A stretch of 6,775 nucleotides of DNA from an uncultured Leptospiraceae bacterium (GTDB lineage Bacteria > Spirochaetota > Leptospiria > Leptospirales > Leptospiraceae). Made by a program: the position numbers and the translations under genes. Below are positions 1-6,360 of the stretch, piece after piece. The DNA lies in NCBI GenBank assembly GCA_937924465.1, contig CALDSP010000130.1, positions 1-6,775 on the forward strand, given 5' to 3'. Positions within the stretch are counted from its first letter, which is position 1, and the number at the start of each line of letters is the position of its first letter. The notes beneath the pieces were generated by a model. That model worked only from the letters and a program-made list of their open reading frames with translations, ran no database searches and was not told the DNA's origin.

Positions 1-447
1 AATATAACTGTTTACATCCCTTATAAAGATACAGGAGATGATAGAATTAATTTAAATGCTGCACCTTATCATGTGCTTATGTCTCTTTCTGATTTTATGA
101 CTCGCCAAGCAGCCTTGCGAATTTTAAAATTTAAAGTGGAAAAAGGAGGTTATATAAAGGAAGTCAAAGACTTAGAAAAATTTCCAGAATTTCAAGTAAA
201 AACTACAGATGGGTTTACTTTATATAGTGAACTTACAGGGGAACAGTCTACCCCACAAGGTTCTAGTTCCGCTATGACTCCTCAAAAAAATATTCAGTCA
301 GATATAACTCTTTATGGAGGAAGAGTAAAAACAAAAGGAGAAATTTATAAAATCATAGGTGTAGGACAAGTAGGAAAAGCTGTTCGGCGCGTAACGTGTA
401 TTTTTGATTTACCAAACGATCAAATTTTGTTTTATTCAGAGGATTAA
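1..447 (+). CDS. gspK: Type II secretion minor pseudopilin GspK, C-terminal fragment
   Basis: GspK is the tip minor pseudopilin of the T2SS; with GspI and GspJ it caps the periplasmic pseudopilus. The reading frame is open from base 1, so the gene begins upstream; 148 residues are visible of a family that usually has about 300-350, and the signal/TM helix and first part are missing. The diagnostic stretch is INLNAAPYHVL (residues 16-26), the family's 'LNvNtAp..vL' motif, followed by a helical segment and a GGYIKEVKDL stretch (about 49-58) matching the helix-hairpin-helix-like GspK repeat. The C-terminal part (about 110-143) has the family's closing beta strands ending in the pattern GxVGKxVRRVTCIFDL. 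A GTG at 73 could be taken for a start, but the conserved motif lies upstream of it, so it is internal. The stop codon abuts the gspL start codon. Identification rests on motif plus the K-L-M-N gene order. Confidence 0.87.
   Translation, partial: NITVYIPYKDTGDDRINLNAAPYHVLMSLSDFMTRQAALRILKFKVEKGGYIKEVKDLEKFPEFQVKTTDGFTLYSELTGEQSTPQGSSSAMTPQKNIQSDITLYGGRVKTKGEIYKIIGVGQVGKAVRRVTCIFDLPNDQILFYSED
439..442 (+). promoter_or_regulatory. Ribosome binding site of gspL inside gspK end
   Basis: GAGG lies 5 bases before the ATG at 448 and is embedded in the last codons of gspK. With the TAA|ATG abutment this suggests that gspL translation is coupled to that of gspK. Confidence 0.6.
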
Positions 448-2124
448 ATGTTTCCAAGGCAATACTTAATTATTGATTACGGCACCTCTTACATTAAAGG
501 CATTTTATTCAAAGAAGTTCTTGGAAGTGTAAGTATTTTAAGAAAAGAAAGTTTAAAGATTGTTCGTTTTGGAGAAAGCAAGGAAGACGAATACGAATAC
601 AATATGGTTCGTTTTGTGCAGTCCTTTTTTCCAGAGGAATCTCGCTTTATTATAAACTTACCATTAGAAAAATTATTTATTCGCGATGTGATTATTCCAA
701 TTGGAATAGAAGCAAGTCGTTTTAATCCCGATAAAGCCATAAAAGAAAGTCTTCCTTATGAAGTAGAAAACGTAGTTCCTTTTCCAATAGAAGAAATGAT
801 TGTGCAAGGCTCTATATGGAAACGAGAAAAAGAATCCTCTATGGTGATTACTTACACTGCTCACGTAAATGAAGTAGAAAAATCAGCTATTCCTTTTTTA
901 AGAGAGAACGTTAGTTTAAAATGTATTAGTACTGATCCTTATTCCTTAAGTTGCATTCCTCTTTTCTTTTATGGAAAAAGTATATTTGATACTAATATAG
1001 GTCAGTTAGACATTGGAGGAAAAGTAAGCATTTTCAATCTCTGTACAGAAGGAAAAGTAACCCACTCTCGATTTTTCACAGGTGGGGGAGATTTTATTAC
1101 TGAAAAAATCCAAAAACTTTTAAACTTAAGTTTGGAAGAAGCAGAAGAAATCAAACACTCTATAGACTTTTCTGTTTTCAATCCAACAGAAGAAGAAATT
1201 GAATCTTTCTCTAAAAGGCATATGCTGAAAACTGAACAAGTCAAAACCATCATAAATTACATTAAAGAAAGTTTAATCGTTATTGCAGGAGAAGTAACCA
1301 AAAGCATTCATACAATTCATGGAAACGCAAGACCAAGCATAATTTACCTTTCTGGTGGAGGTTCTCTATTTCAAGGAGTGGAACAGTTTTTACAAGAAAT
1401 TATTGGAATTCCTCTCAAGCGTTATGATTTTTTAGAAATCCAAGATAATATATTCGTAAATGCGTTAGGTGCAGGATATCATTATAGATTTCCTAAACAA
1501 AATAGAATTGATTTTTTAACTCCCGAGTTAACAGCAAAACTGAACAAAACAGCATTTAAGATTTCTAATTATTATCCTCATATTACTTTATTTTCTTTGG
1601 GTGCTATAATTTTAGGAATTGGTTTTGGATTGGGAATTTATCAAGATAGAAAAAAAATTTCTCAATTTAAAGAAGCGTTACGTGCTAAGTTTAAACAAGG
1701 ATTTGGAAGAGAACTTTCGGAAGAAGAGGATGATCCTTTAAGCATTGCCCGTTCAGAGGTAAACAAAGAAAAGAAAAAGTCAGAGATTGTTCGACTTTTT
1801 TTAAGTAAAGAAAGCATTTTGGACGTAATTTACGAAATGACAGTTTTGTTCCCTCCTAAAGAAGAATTCAATTTTTTACTAGAACAGTTTACCTACGATG
1901 CCGACAGCAATTCCATTTATATAGATGGAAGAGTAGACGATTTCCAAGAACTAGGACAAATCCAATCTGCTTTTGAAAAATCTAAACTAATTAAAAATAT
2001 GGAAATTCAAAACAAAAGACTAATACAAGGAGCAAATAACTTACGCGTAGCATTCAAACTAAGAATTGATTTAGCAGTACAAGATAAAGCAAGCAAAGAA
2101 AAAGGAAACGAAAATGTTGAATAA
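448..2124 (+). CDS. gspL: Type II secretion inner-membrane platform protein GspL, PilM/PilN-like fusion
   Basis: GspL recruits the ATPase GspE to the inner membrane and pairs with GspM. The first ~345 residues read as an actin-like (PilM/FtsA/GspL) fold: phosphate-1 loop IDYGTSYIKG (9-18), a PilM-style LPYEVENVVPFPIEE segment (102-116), phosphate-2 motif DIGG (188-191), TGGGDFITEKI (211-221) and adenosine motif LSGGGS (301-306). One hydrophobic helix follows at about 378-398, then basic residues, a charged helical stretch (about 399-450) and a small alpha/beta domain (about 455-541) corresponding to the periplasmic ferredoxin-like domain of GspL or PilN. At 558 residues it is longer than enterobacterial GspL (about 400). 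Unlike classical GspL, whose actin-like domain is regarded as degenerate for nucleotide binding, the glycine motifs here look intact. ATG at 448 abuts the gspK stop and has GAGG upstream. The alternative label would be PilM-PilN fusion, but the neighbouring gspK, gspM and gspN favour GspL. Confidence 0.9.
   Translation: MFPRQYLIIDYGTSYIKGILFKEVLGSVSILRKESLKIVRFGESKEDEYEYNMVRFVQSFFPEESRFIINLPLEKLFIRDVIIPIGIEASRFNPDKAIKESLPYEVENVVPFPIEEMIVQGSIWKREKESSMVITYTAHVNEVEKSAIPFLRENVSLKCISTDPYSLSCIPLFFYGKSIFDTNIGQLDIGGKVSIFNLCTEGKVTHSRFFTGGGDFITEKIQKLLNLSLEEAEEIKHSIDFSVFNPTEEEIESFSKRHMLKTEQVKTIINYIKESLIVIAGEVTKSIHTIHGNARPSIIYLSGGGSLFQGVEQFLQEIIGIPLKRYDFLEIQDNIFVNALGAGYHYRFPKQNRIDFLTPELTAKLNKTAFKISNYYPHITLFSLGAIILGIGFGLGIYQDRKKISQFKEALRAKFKQGFGRELSEEEDDPLSIARSEVNKEKKKSEIVRLFLSKESILDVIYEMTVLFPPKEEFNFLLEQFTYDADSNSIYIDGRVDDFQELGQIQSAFEKSKLIKNMEIQNKRLIQGANNLRVAFKLRIDLAVQDKASKEKGNENVE
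693..708. repeat. Perfect 16-base palindrome inside gspL
   Basis: TATTCCAATTGGAATA equals its own reverse complement and lies within codons for the IIPIGIE stretch of GspL. In an AT-rich 6.8 kb window a perfect 16-base palindrome is only mildly unexpected; no function is claimed. Confidence 0.9.
2101..2107 (+). promoter_or_regulatory. Ribosome binding site of gspM inside gspL end
   Basis: AAAGGAA sits 6 bases before the ATG at 2114, inside the last gspL codons. It supports the overlapping start of gspM and suggests coupled translation of the two partner proteins. Confidence 0.55.
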
Positions 2125-2641
2125 ACTAGATGAAAGAGAACGAGTCTTTGTAATTGGATTTGTACTAATACTTATTTTTTTACTTTTTATATTAGTCTTT
2201 TTACGAATTAAACAATTTCGAGAAGAACTTTCTAATGAAGTGGAAGAGTTACAAAGTAGCTTTCCCGAAATGGATAAAGCGATTCAAGATTATAACTTTT
2301 ATCGTTCTATTAAAGCGGGAGACGAAGAAAAAATTAGTGATATATTTGGAAAACTTGATCAAATTATGGTTCGGTATGGCTTGAAAGAAAAAATTTATAA
2401 CCAAAGAGACTATGTAAACGTTGTAGAAAAAAATTACAATCGCACAACTATTGAGTTTAATTTTAAAAGTGTAACCCTTCAAGACGTCTTCAAAATGATT
2501 TATGACATTGAATTTAATAAACAAGTAAGTGGAAAAGTGACTTATCTGAATTTTCGTAAGGTACCTATTGCAGGAAAAGAATTGTACGATGTAAATCTCA
2601 GAGTATCATCCTATAGTAGGCTTGCAAATCCAAAAAAATAA
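2114..2641 (+). CDS. gspM: Type II secretion inner-membrane protein GspM (PilO-like)
   Basis: GspM is the bitopic partner of GspL in the T2SS assembly platform. The 175-residue product has the family's layout: a short cytoplasmic N-terminus LDERERVF (5-12), recalling the 'L..RER' motif at the start of GspM proteins; one membrane helix at about 12-31; a charged, probably coiled-coil segment at about 32-60 rich in Glu and Gln; then an alpha/beta periplasmic domain (about 75-172) of the ferredoxin-like type seen in GspM and PilO. Length is normal for the family (about 160-180). The start overlaps the 3' end of gspL by 11 bases in another frame, with AAAGGAA upstream. Sequence conservation in this family is weak, so the call rests on architecture, the RER motif and position directly after gspL. 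Confidence 0.85.
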   Translation: MLNKLDERERVFVIGFVLILIFLLFILVFLRIKQFREELSNEVEELQSSFPEMDKAIQDYNFYRSIKAGDEEKISDIFGKLDQIMVRYGLKEKIYNQRDYVNVVEKNYNRTTIEFNFKSVTLQDVFKMIYDIEFNKQVSGKVTYLNFRKVPIAGKELYDVNLRVSSYSRLANPKK

Positions 2642-2653
2642 GTTTGAATCAAC

Positions 2654-2657
2654 GAGG
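2654..2657 (+). promoter_or_regulatory. Ribosome binding site of gspN
   Basis: GAGG lies 5 bases before the ATG at 2663 within the 21-base gspM-gspN gap. This fixes the gspN start and leaves little room for a separate promoter. Confidence 0.65.
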
Positions 2658-2662
2658 TATAA

Positions 2663-3547
2663 ATGTCAGAGCTAGAAAGTACAGAAGAAAAGGATATTCA
2701 AAACACCCAAGAAGAAGATTCTGAAAAAGAAGAAACTTTAGAATTAGAAGAACATGAGCACCAACTTTCATTAAAACAAAAACTTTTACTTTTACTCATT
2801 GGATTTTTAGGATTTCTATTTTTCCTTATAATTTTATTTCCTCTTGAAGAAATTATAAAATCTTATGCAATTAAATTTGCAAGTGAACAACAACTTGTTT
2901 TAGATTTTAAAAAACTAAATTTGTCTCTTTTTTCAAGCTCTCAAATTGATAAGTTTTACTTACTAACATCAAATGATATAGAAATTAAAAGTGAAGAAAT
3001 TGAGATAAACATTTCTCTTATTAAACTTTTAAATAAACAAGTTTTTGGAAAAATGAGTGCTACTTCTTTTGATTTAAATACAAGTTCTTTTCAAATCAAA
3101 CTCAAAAGGATAGATCTGACGTCTAACGTCCAAAACTATGAAAAAGGACTTGCTACAAATGGAAGTCTAGAATTGCAAACAGGAGGGGGACAACTTATAA
3201 AACTCCCTAATTTTCCTATAGTGGGAGATTTATCTGGTACACAAATTAAAAGTATAAATTTAGCATTTAAAAAAACAGGATCTTCTTTACAAATTGAAAA
3301 AGCAATTTTAAATTTATCAATTGCTAAAGTTCAAATTAAAGGTAAAATTGAGGTTTCACAAAGTTTTATGAACTCTAGTTTAGATTTACAAATTTGCCCT
3401 ACTCTCACACCAGAATTTGCTCTAGAGCGAGAAGACTTAGCAAACATTTTAGCTGCTGTTTCTAAAGGCAATGAAACTTGCATACCTATTCGTGGTACCA
3501 TACAATCTCCCCAAGCAGACATTCAACAATTTGGAGGGGGAAATTAA
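2663..3547 (+). CDS. gspN: Type II secretion protein GspN, AsmA-like bitopic form
   Basis: GspN is an accessory inner-membrane T2SS protein present in only some lineages; its exact role is unsettled. The 294-residue product has three parts. Residues 1-35 are strongly acidic (about 15 Asp/Glu) and predicted cytoplasmic. One leucine-rich membrane helix spans about 40-60. The remaining ~230 residues are rich in alternating hydrophobic/polar strands (for example DIEIKSEEIEINISLIKLL at about 105-123 and AKVQIKGKIEV at about 221-231), the beta-rich periplasmic pattern of AsmA/GspN-type proteins. Near the C-terminus are the only two cysteines, C245 and C273, both on the periplasmic side, and the tail reads IPIRGTIQSPQ, typical of AsmA-like repeats ('v.Gtl.sP.'). 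It follows gspM by 21 bases. The sequence resembles the bacterial GspN type annotated in Leptospira and Myxococcota rather than the proteobacterial one. An AsmA-like protein unrelated to secretion is the alternative; position argues against it. Confidence 0.83.
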   Translation: MSELESTEEKDIQNTQEEDSEKEETLELEEHEHQLSLKQKLLLLLIGFLGFLFFLIILFPLEEIIKSYAIKFASEQQLVLDFKKLNLSLFSSSQIDKFYLLTSNDIEIKSEEIEINISLIKLLNKQVFGKMSATSFDLNTSSFQIKLKRIDLTSNVQNYEKGLATNGSLELQTGGGQLIKLPNFPIVGDLSGTQIKSINLAFKKTGSSLQIEKAILNLSIAKVQIKGKIEVSQSFMNSSLDLQICPTLTPEFALEREDLANILAAVSKGNETCIPIRGTIQSPQADIQQFGGGN

Positions 3548-3552
3548 AATTA

Positions 3553-3627
3553 TTGTTCTTTCAAATCTTAGGATTAGTAAAACTTACAATTCTACTTGTT
3601 CTTGGCAATTATTCATATAGGAGTTGA
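3553..3627 (+). CDS. Possible hydrophobic 24-residue mini-ORF upstream of the GH18 gene
   Basis: In the 82-base gap after gspN a frame opens at TTG 3553 and closes with TGA at 3625-3627, two bases before the preferred GH18 start at 3630. The peptide is hydrophobic (LGLVKLTILLVLG, then NYSYRS), like a single membrane helix with one Lys. A purine-rich GGAGGGGG (3533-3540) lies 12 bases before the TTG, but it also encodes the Gly-rich end of GspN and its spacing is long. The AGGAG for the GH18 gene falls inside this frame. It could be a coupling or leader ORF, a decayed gene end, or chance: AT-rich DNA readily encodes Leu/Ile/Val runs. I would not treat it as a gene without expression evidence. 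Confidence 0.15.
   Translation: MFFQILGLVKLTILLVLGNYSYRS
3619..3623 (+). promoter_or_regulatory. Ribosome binding site deciding the GH18 start
   Basis: AGGAG is the best Shine-Dalgarno match in the gap. It touches the first in-frame TTG at 3624, too close for initiation, but lies 6 bases before a second in-frame TTG at 3630. The second TTG is therefore the preferred start. Confidence 0.7.
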
Positions 3628-3629
3628 GC

Positions 3630-5225
3630 TTGAGTCAAATTCAGAAAAGAACCTATATAAAATTACTCTTGTATACCTTATTTTGGATCTCAATAGCAGG
3701 ATTGTGCTTTTGGGCTGGAACACAGTTTATTCAAGGAAACTGGAGTTTTCAGAGTATTTCAATTGTTTTCAAAGAATTTTTTCAAAAATCTAAACAAGAA
3801 CCATCTTATACAACCCCTCCTCAATTGCAAACACAAGAGGAAAAACCTAAAATAGAAGTTTTAGAACAGGAGACTTCAAAAAAAGAAGTCATGGAAGAAG
3901 AATTTTCCTTTCAAGCCTCTACTTGGTTTTCAGATTATTCTGCCATGAAAAAAAATATTGAATACTACCATGAAGTTCATCCTTTTATTTACAATATGAA
4001 AGGAGGACTCAATAACGATGGAAATCTCATTTGTAGTTGGTCCAAAGAAAAACGAAAAGAACGAGTCGAAGAAATGAGATCCCTCAATCCTAAAGTAAAA
4101 ATCATTCCTACCATTTTTCGTTGGGAAAATCCAAAAGAAAAAATCAATGAAAATATTGGAATGAACGGCAGAAATGATATTCGCGAAAAACACATTCAAG
4201 CAATACTAGATGAAATTGAAACTTATGGTTATGATGGAATAGACATTGACTATGAAGGAATGACTTGTAATAAAAAAGAAAAATTCGAAGAATTTATTGT
4301 TTTACTTAGTAAAGAATTAAAAAAGCGAGGAAAACTACTTTCTATTGCAGTGCATCCGAAAACTCCCCTAGATAAACCTAAGTTAGTACAATGTAAAGGA
4401 CTGAAAAAACCAGTCATCCAAGACTTTGCAGAAAACTGGCGCGGGCCAATGACGCATGACTACAAATTTTTAGCAAAGTATGCAGATAAAATTAAAATCA
4501 TGGCATATGAACTTCATCCAAGAAAGTATCACAATCCCGGACCAGGACCCCAAGCACCTAACGTATGGCTAAAAAATATTATTGAGTATGCAACAGAGCG
4601 AGTACCTCCACAAAAACTGTATATGGCAATTCCTACTTATGGTTATGATTGGGCTTTAAATTGTAAAGCTAAAGCTAAGGCAGTGTATTACGATACTGCA
4701 TTGAAAATTAAGGAATCTAAACATAAATTTTATCAACCAACCGACATATCTCATATTTTAGCAACAAACCCAAACTCTAAAACGTGGAAAAATCTTACAA
4801 AGTTTTCCTATATTCATGAAAACAAGGTTTATGAGGATCCTAGTTTATGGTATACAAGCAATGGTTGTGATAGGGTAGCTTTTTTTATGAATAGAAGAGC
4901 TTTTGAAGAAAAAATGAATTTGCTTAGACGCTATGATTTAGCTGGGTTTTCTTTTTGGCAACTTCTTTCTAATAATGATCCGGGGATCAATGAATATTTA
5001 AAACTTCTCATGACAAACAAACTTCCTCCCATTGAAAAAGTTGCTTTGTTGAATTCAGACTCCAATAAATCAAATCAAAAAACAATTCACTCTAACCAAA
5101 ATGACCCATACTTAAAAAATCAAAATAGCAGTGAAAAATTAGAAAACTTACAAGAAAATACTTATGAAGTTCAAGAAGAAGAAAACCCTCCTCCTATCCT
5201 AGCACCAACAAGTGATGAAAATTAA
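3630..5225 (+). CDS. Membrane-anchored glycoside hydrolase family 18 protein
   Basis: GH18 enzymes cleave beta-1,4 bonds next to N-acetylglucosamine in chitin, chito-oligosaccharides, glycans or peptidoglycan by substrate-assisted catalysis. Numbering from TTG 3630 (531 residues): basic N-terminus QKRTYIK; membrane helix about 12-30 without a clear cleavage site, so probably an N-in signal anchor; Gln/Glu/Pro-rich linker about 55-92; TIM-barrel domain about 95-460; Asn/Ser/Gln/Glu-rich, Pro-ending tail about 461-531. The catalytic signature DGIDIDYE is complete (D202, D205, D207, acid E209). Further family marks are MAYELH (291-296, where chitinases usually have MxYD), IPTYGYDW (about 334-341) and the barrel-closing GFSFWQL (439-445). 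The GYDW and Tyr-Glu forms recall the spore-cortex/peptidoglycan YaaH/SleL branch more than classical chitinases. Five cysteines lie in the exported domain. It follows gspN by 82 bases and precedes the next gene by 9. Family is certain; substrate is not, though peptidoglycan is plausible from location. Confidence 0.93.
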   Translation: MSQIQKRTYIKLLLYTLFWISIAGLCFWAGTQFIQGNWSFQSISIVFKEFFQKSKQEPSYTTPPQLQTQEEKPKIEVLEQETSKKEVMEEEFSFQASTWFSDYSAMKKNIEYYHEVHPFIYNMKGGLNNDGNLICSWSKEKRKERVEEMRSLNPKVKIIPTIFRWENPKEKINENIGMNGRNDIREKHIQAILDEIETYGYDGIDIDYEGMTCNKKEKFEEFIVLLSKELKKRGKLLSIAVHPKTPLDKPKLVQCKGLKKPVIQDFAENWRGPMTHDYKFLAKYADKIKIMAYELHPRKYHNPGPGPQAPNVWLKNIIEYATERVPPQKLYMAIPTYGYDWALNCKAKAKAVYYDTALKIKESKHKFYQPTDISHILATNPNSKTWKNLTKFSYIHENKVYEDPSLWYTSNGCDRVAFFMNRRAFEEKMNLLRRYDLAGFSFWQLLSNNDPGINEYLKLLMTNKLPPIEKVALLNSDSNKSNQKTIHSNQNDPYLKNQNSSEKLENLQENTYEVQEEENPPPILAPTSDEN

Positions 5226-5234
5226 AACAAAACT

Positions 5235-6347
5235 ATGAGCTATTTTGAAAAGTTTAAAAATTGGAAAGAAAAGGTAAAAACTTTCTTTAAAACTAGAAAC
5301 TTTGAGAAAGGCCCTAGTTTTATTGAACTTTTAGAAAAAGGCTTAGAAAAAGAATTTTTCAAAGATCCAAATATTTCTCTTCCTCCCATTCCCCTTGAAT
5401 ATCTTCCAGTAGATATGGAACTTAGAAAATCCGGCTTTATTCGTTCTTTATATGAAAAAATTTTTCCTATTACCTACGTTATGCGCATAACGTATAAATA
5501 TAAGTCTGAATTTTTAGATGAATTTATGCCTGTTACTCCAAACGATTTTTTAGGAAGAGGCTCTTATAAATTTGTGTATCGTTTACCATGGAATCAAGTT
5601 TTAAAAATTGGTAAATCTAAATTATTGTCCGATCCTCTTTTTGGCTCTTTATATAAAAAAGTTTCTAAAGAGTTAGAATCTTATTTAAAACCAGAAGAAT
5701 TTGAGTTAAAAAATTTTTTACAAAAAGAATTAAGATATGAATCAAACAAAGATAAAATAGAGTTTCATTTTAGACGTCTTGCTCTTGAAAGGTTACACTA
5801 TTGGAAAGTAAAAACTTTAATTCCTGATTTAGTTCTTCCAACAAGGCATTTTATGGGACTTCGTTTTCGAAAAGGATTTTTTAATTTTCCTATTGTCACT
5901 CTTACCCCTTGCGATAACCAAGTTTTAATTCCGGGAAAACATTTAAAAGAATTTGTTTCTTTGCAAGAAAGAGAAAAAAAAAATTTATTCAAAGATTTTA
6001 TATCTCCAACTTGGAAACTAAACTTTGATTACCAAAAATTTGGAGAAATTCCAAAAGCTAAACTGAAACGAATTGCATTTAATTTTCACAGGGTAATAGA
6101 AACTACACGTTATTTATTACAATCCGAAAAACTGATTTTAGATTTGCATTCAGAAAATATTATTATTGTACTTCCAGAGTTTGAATTAAAAATTTTTGAT
6201 TTTCATTTATTTGATGAATATCTTTATGACATTGGCACGGGAGAAAAACAACCTCTTGAAGAACATATTGAAACAATTCAAAAGTTTATTTCTTCTTTCA
6301 AACTAAGCAAAAAAGAAATCCAAGAGAGATCACACGTTGGACAGTAA
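5235..6347 (+). CDS. Divergent protein-kinase-like fold protein, function unknown
   Basis: I do not recognise this 370-residue gene by name. It has no signal or membrane helix, so it is probably cytoplasmic, with a Lys-rich N-terminus. Kinase-fold motifs occur in order: glycine loop LGRGSYKFVY (106-115); the ATP-anchoring Lys in VLKIG (K124); catalytic loop LDLHSENIII (302-311), aligning D303 and N308 with Asp and Asn of HRDLKPEN; and metal-binding KIFDFHL (319-325), aligning D322 with DFG. D303 to D322 is 19 residues, as in real kinases. Unusual points: HRD lacks His and Arg, DFG is DFH, about 180 residues separate K124 from D303 (nearer 95 in Ser/Thr kinases), and only 48 residues follow D322, too few for a full substrate-binding C-lobe. 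This suits small-molecule or RIO/KdkA/UbiB-like kinases better than Ser/Thr kinases. No clear Shine-Dalgarno precedes ATG 5235; the gap of 9 bases suggests coupling to the GH18 gene. Confidence 0.8.
   Translation: MSYFEKFKNWKEKVKTFFKTRNFEKGPSFIELLEKGLEKEFFKDPNISLPPIPLEYLPVDMELRKSGFIRSLYEKIFPITYVMRITYKYKSEFLDEFMPVTPNDFLGRGSYKFVYRLPWNQVLKIGKSKLLSDPLFGSLYKKVSKELESYLKPEEFELKNFLQKELRYESNKDKIEFHFRRLALERLHYWKVKTLIPDLVLPTRHFMGLRFRKGFFNFPIVTLTPCDNQVLIPGKHLKEFVSLQEREKKNLFKDFISPTWKLNFDYQKFGEIPKAKLKRIAFNFHRVIETTRYLLQSEKLILDLHSENIIIVLPEFELKIFDFHLFDEYLYDIGTGEKQPLEEHIETIQKFISSFKLSKKEIQERSHVGQ
5475..5494. repeat. Perfect 20-base palindrome inside the kinase-like gene
   Basis: TACGTTATGCGCATAACGTA is identical to its reverse complement over all 20 bases; the flanking C and T end the symmetry. 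It is coding (residues TYVMRITY region, about 80-87). With no spacer it could be a dimeric protein's binding site on DNA or a tight hairpin in RNA. For random sequence about 4^-10 per position is expected, so well under one per window. No second copy was noticed in the window. Confidence 0.95.
5974..5983 (+). repeat. Run of ten A residues in the kinase-like gene
   Basis: An A10 homopolymer encodes the Glu-Lys-Lys-Asn stretch at about residues 247-250, upstream of the catalytic loop. Loss of one A would bring a TAA at 6019-6021 into frame, and gain of one A a TGA at 6026-6028. Either removes DLHSEN and DFH. Runs of this length are known slippage sites for DNA and RNA polymerases; it is the longest A run I noticed in the window. 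Confidence 0.9.
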
Positions 6348-6360
6348 ATCAAATTGACAA

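Noticed and set aside
73..447. GTG at 73 as the start of a separate 124-residue gene
   Set aside because: The same frame is open to base 1 and the conserved GspK motif INLNAAP lies before the GTG, so this is the end of a longer gene.
3669..3716. Lipobox AGLC in the GH18 N-terminal helix
   Set aside because: Leu at -1 of the Cys is a poor fit even to relaxed spirochaetal lipoboxes, and the Cys is within the hydrophobic helix with further hydrophobic residues after it; a signal anchor fits better.
3596..3793. 65-residue forward frame overlapping the GH18 gene start
   Set aside because: It covers the GH18 signal-anchor region in another frame, has no ribosome site or recognisable motif, and the GH18 frame is clearly coding.
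3930..4199. Overlapping reverse-strand open frames inside the GH18 gene (similar ones lie inside gspL, gspM, gspN and the kinase-like gene)
   Set aside because: They are antisense to well-supported genes, are rich in Phe, Ser and Ile as expected from the complement of A-rich coding DNA, and show no domain signature or start signal.
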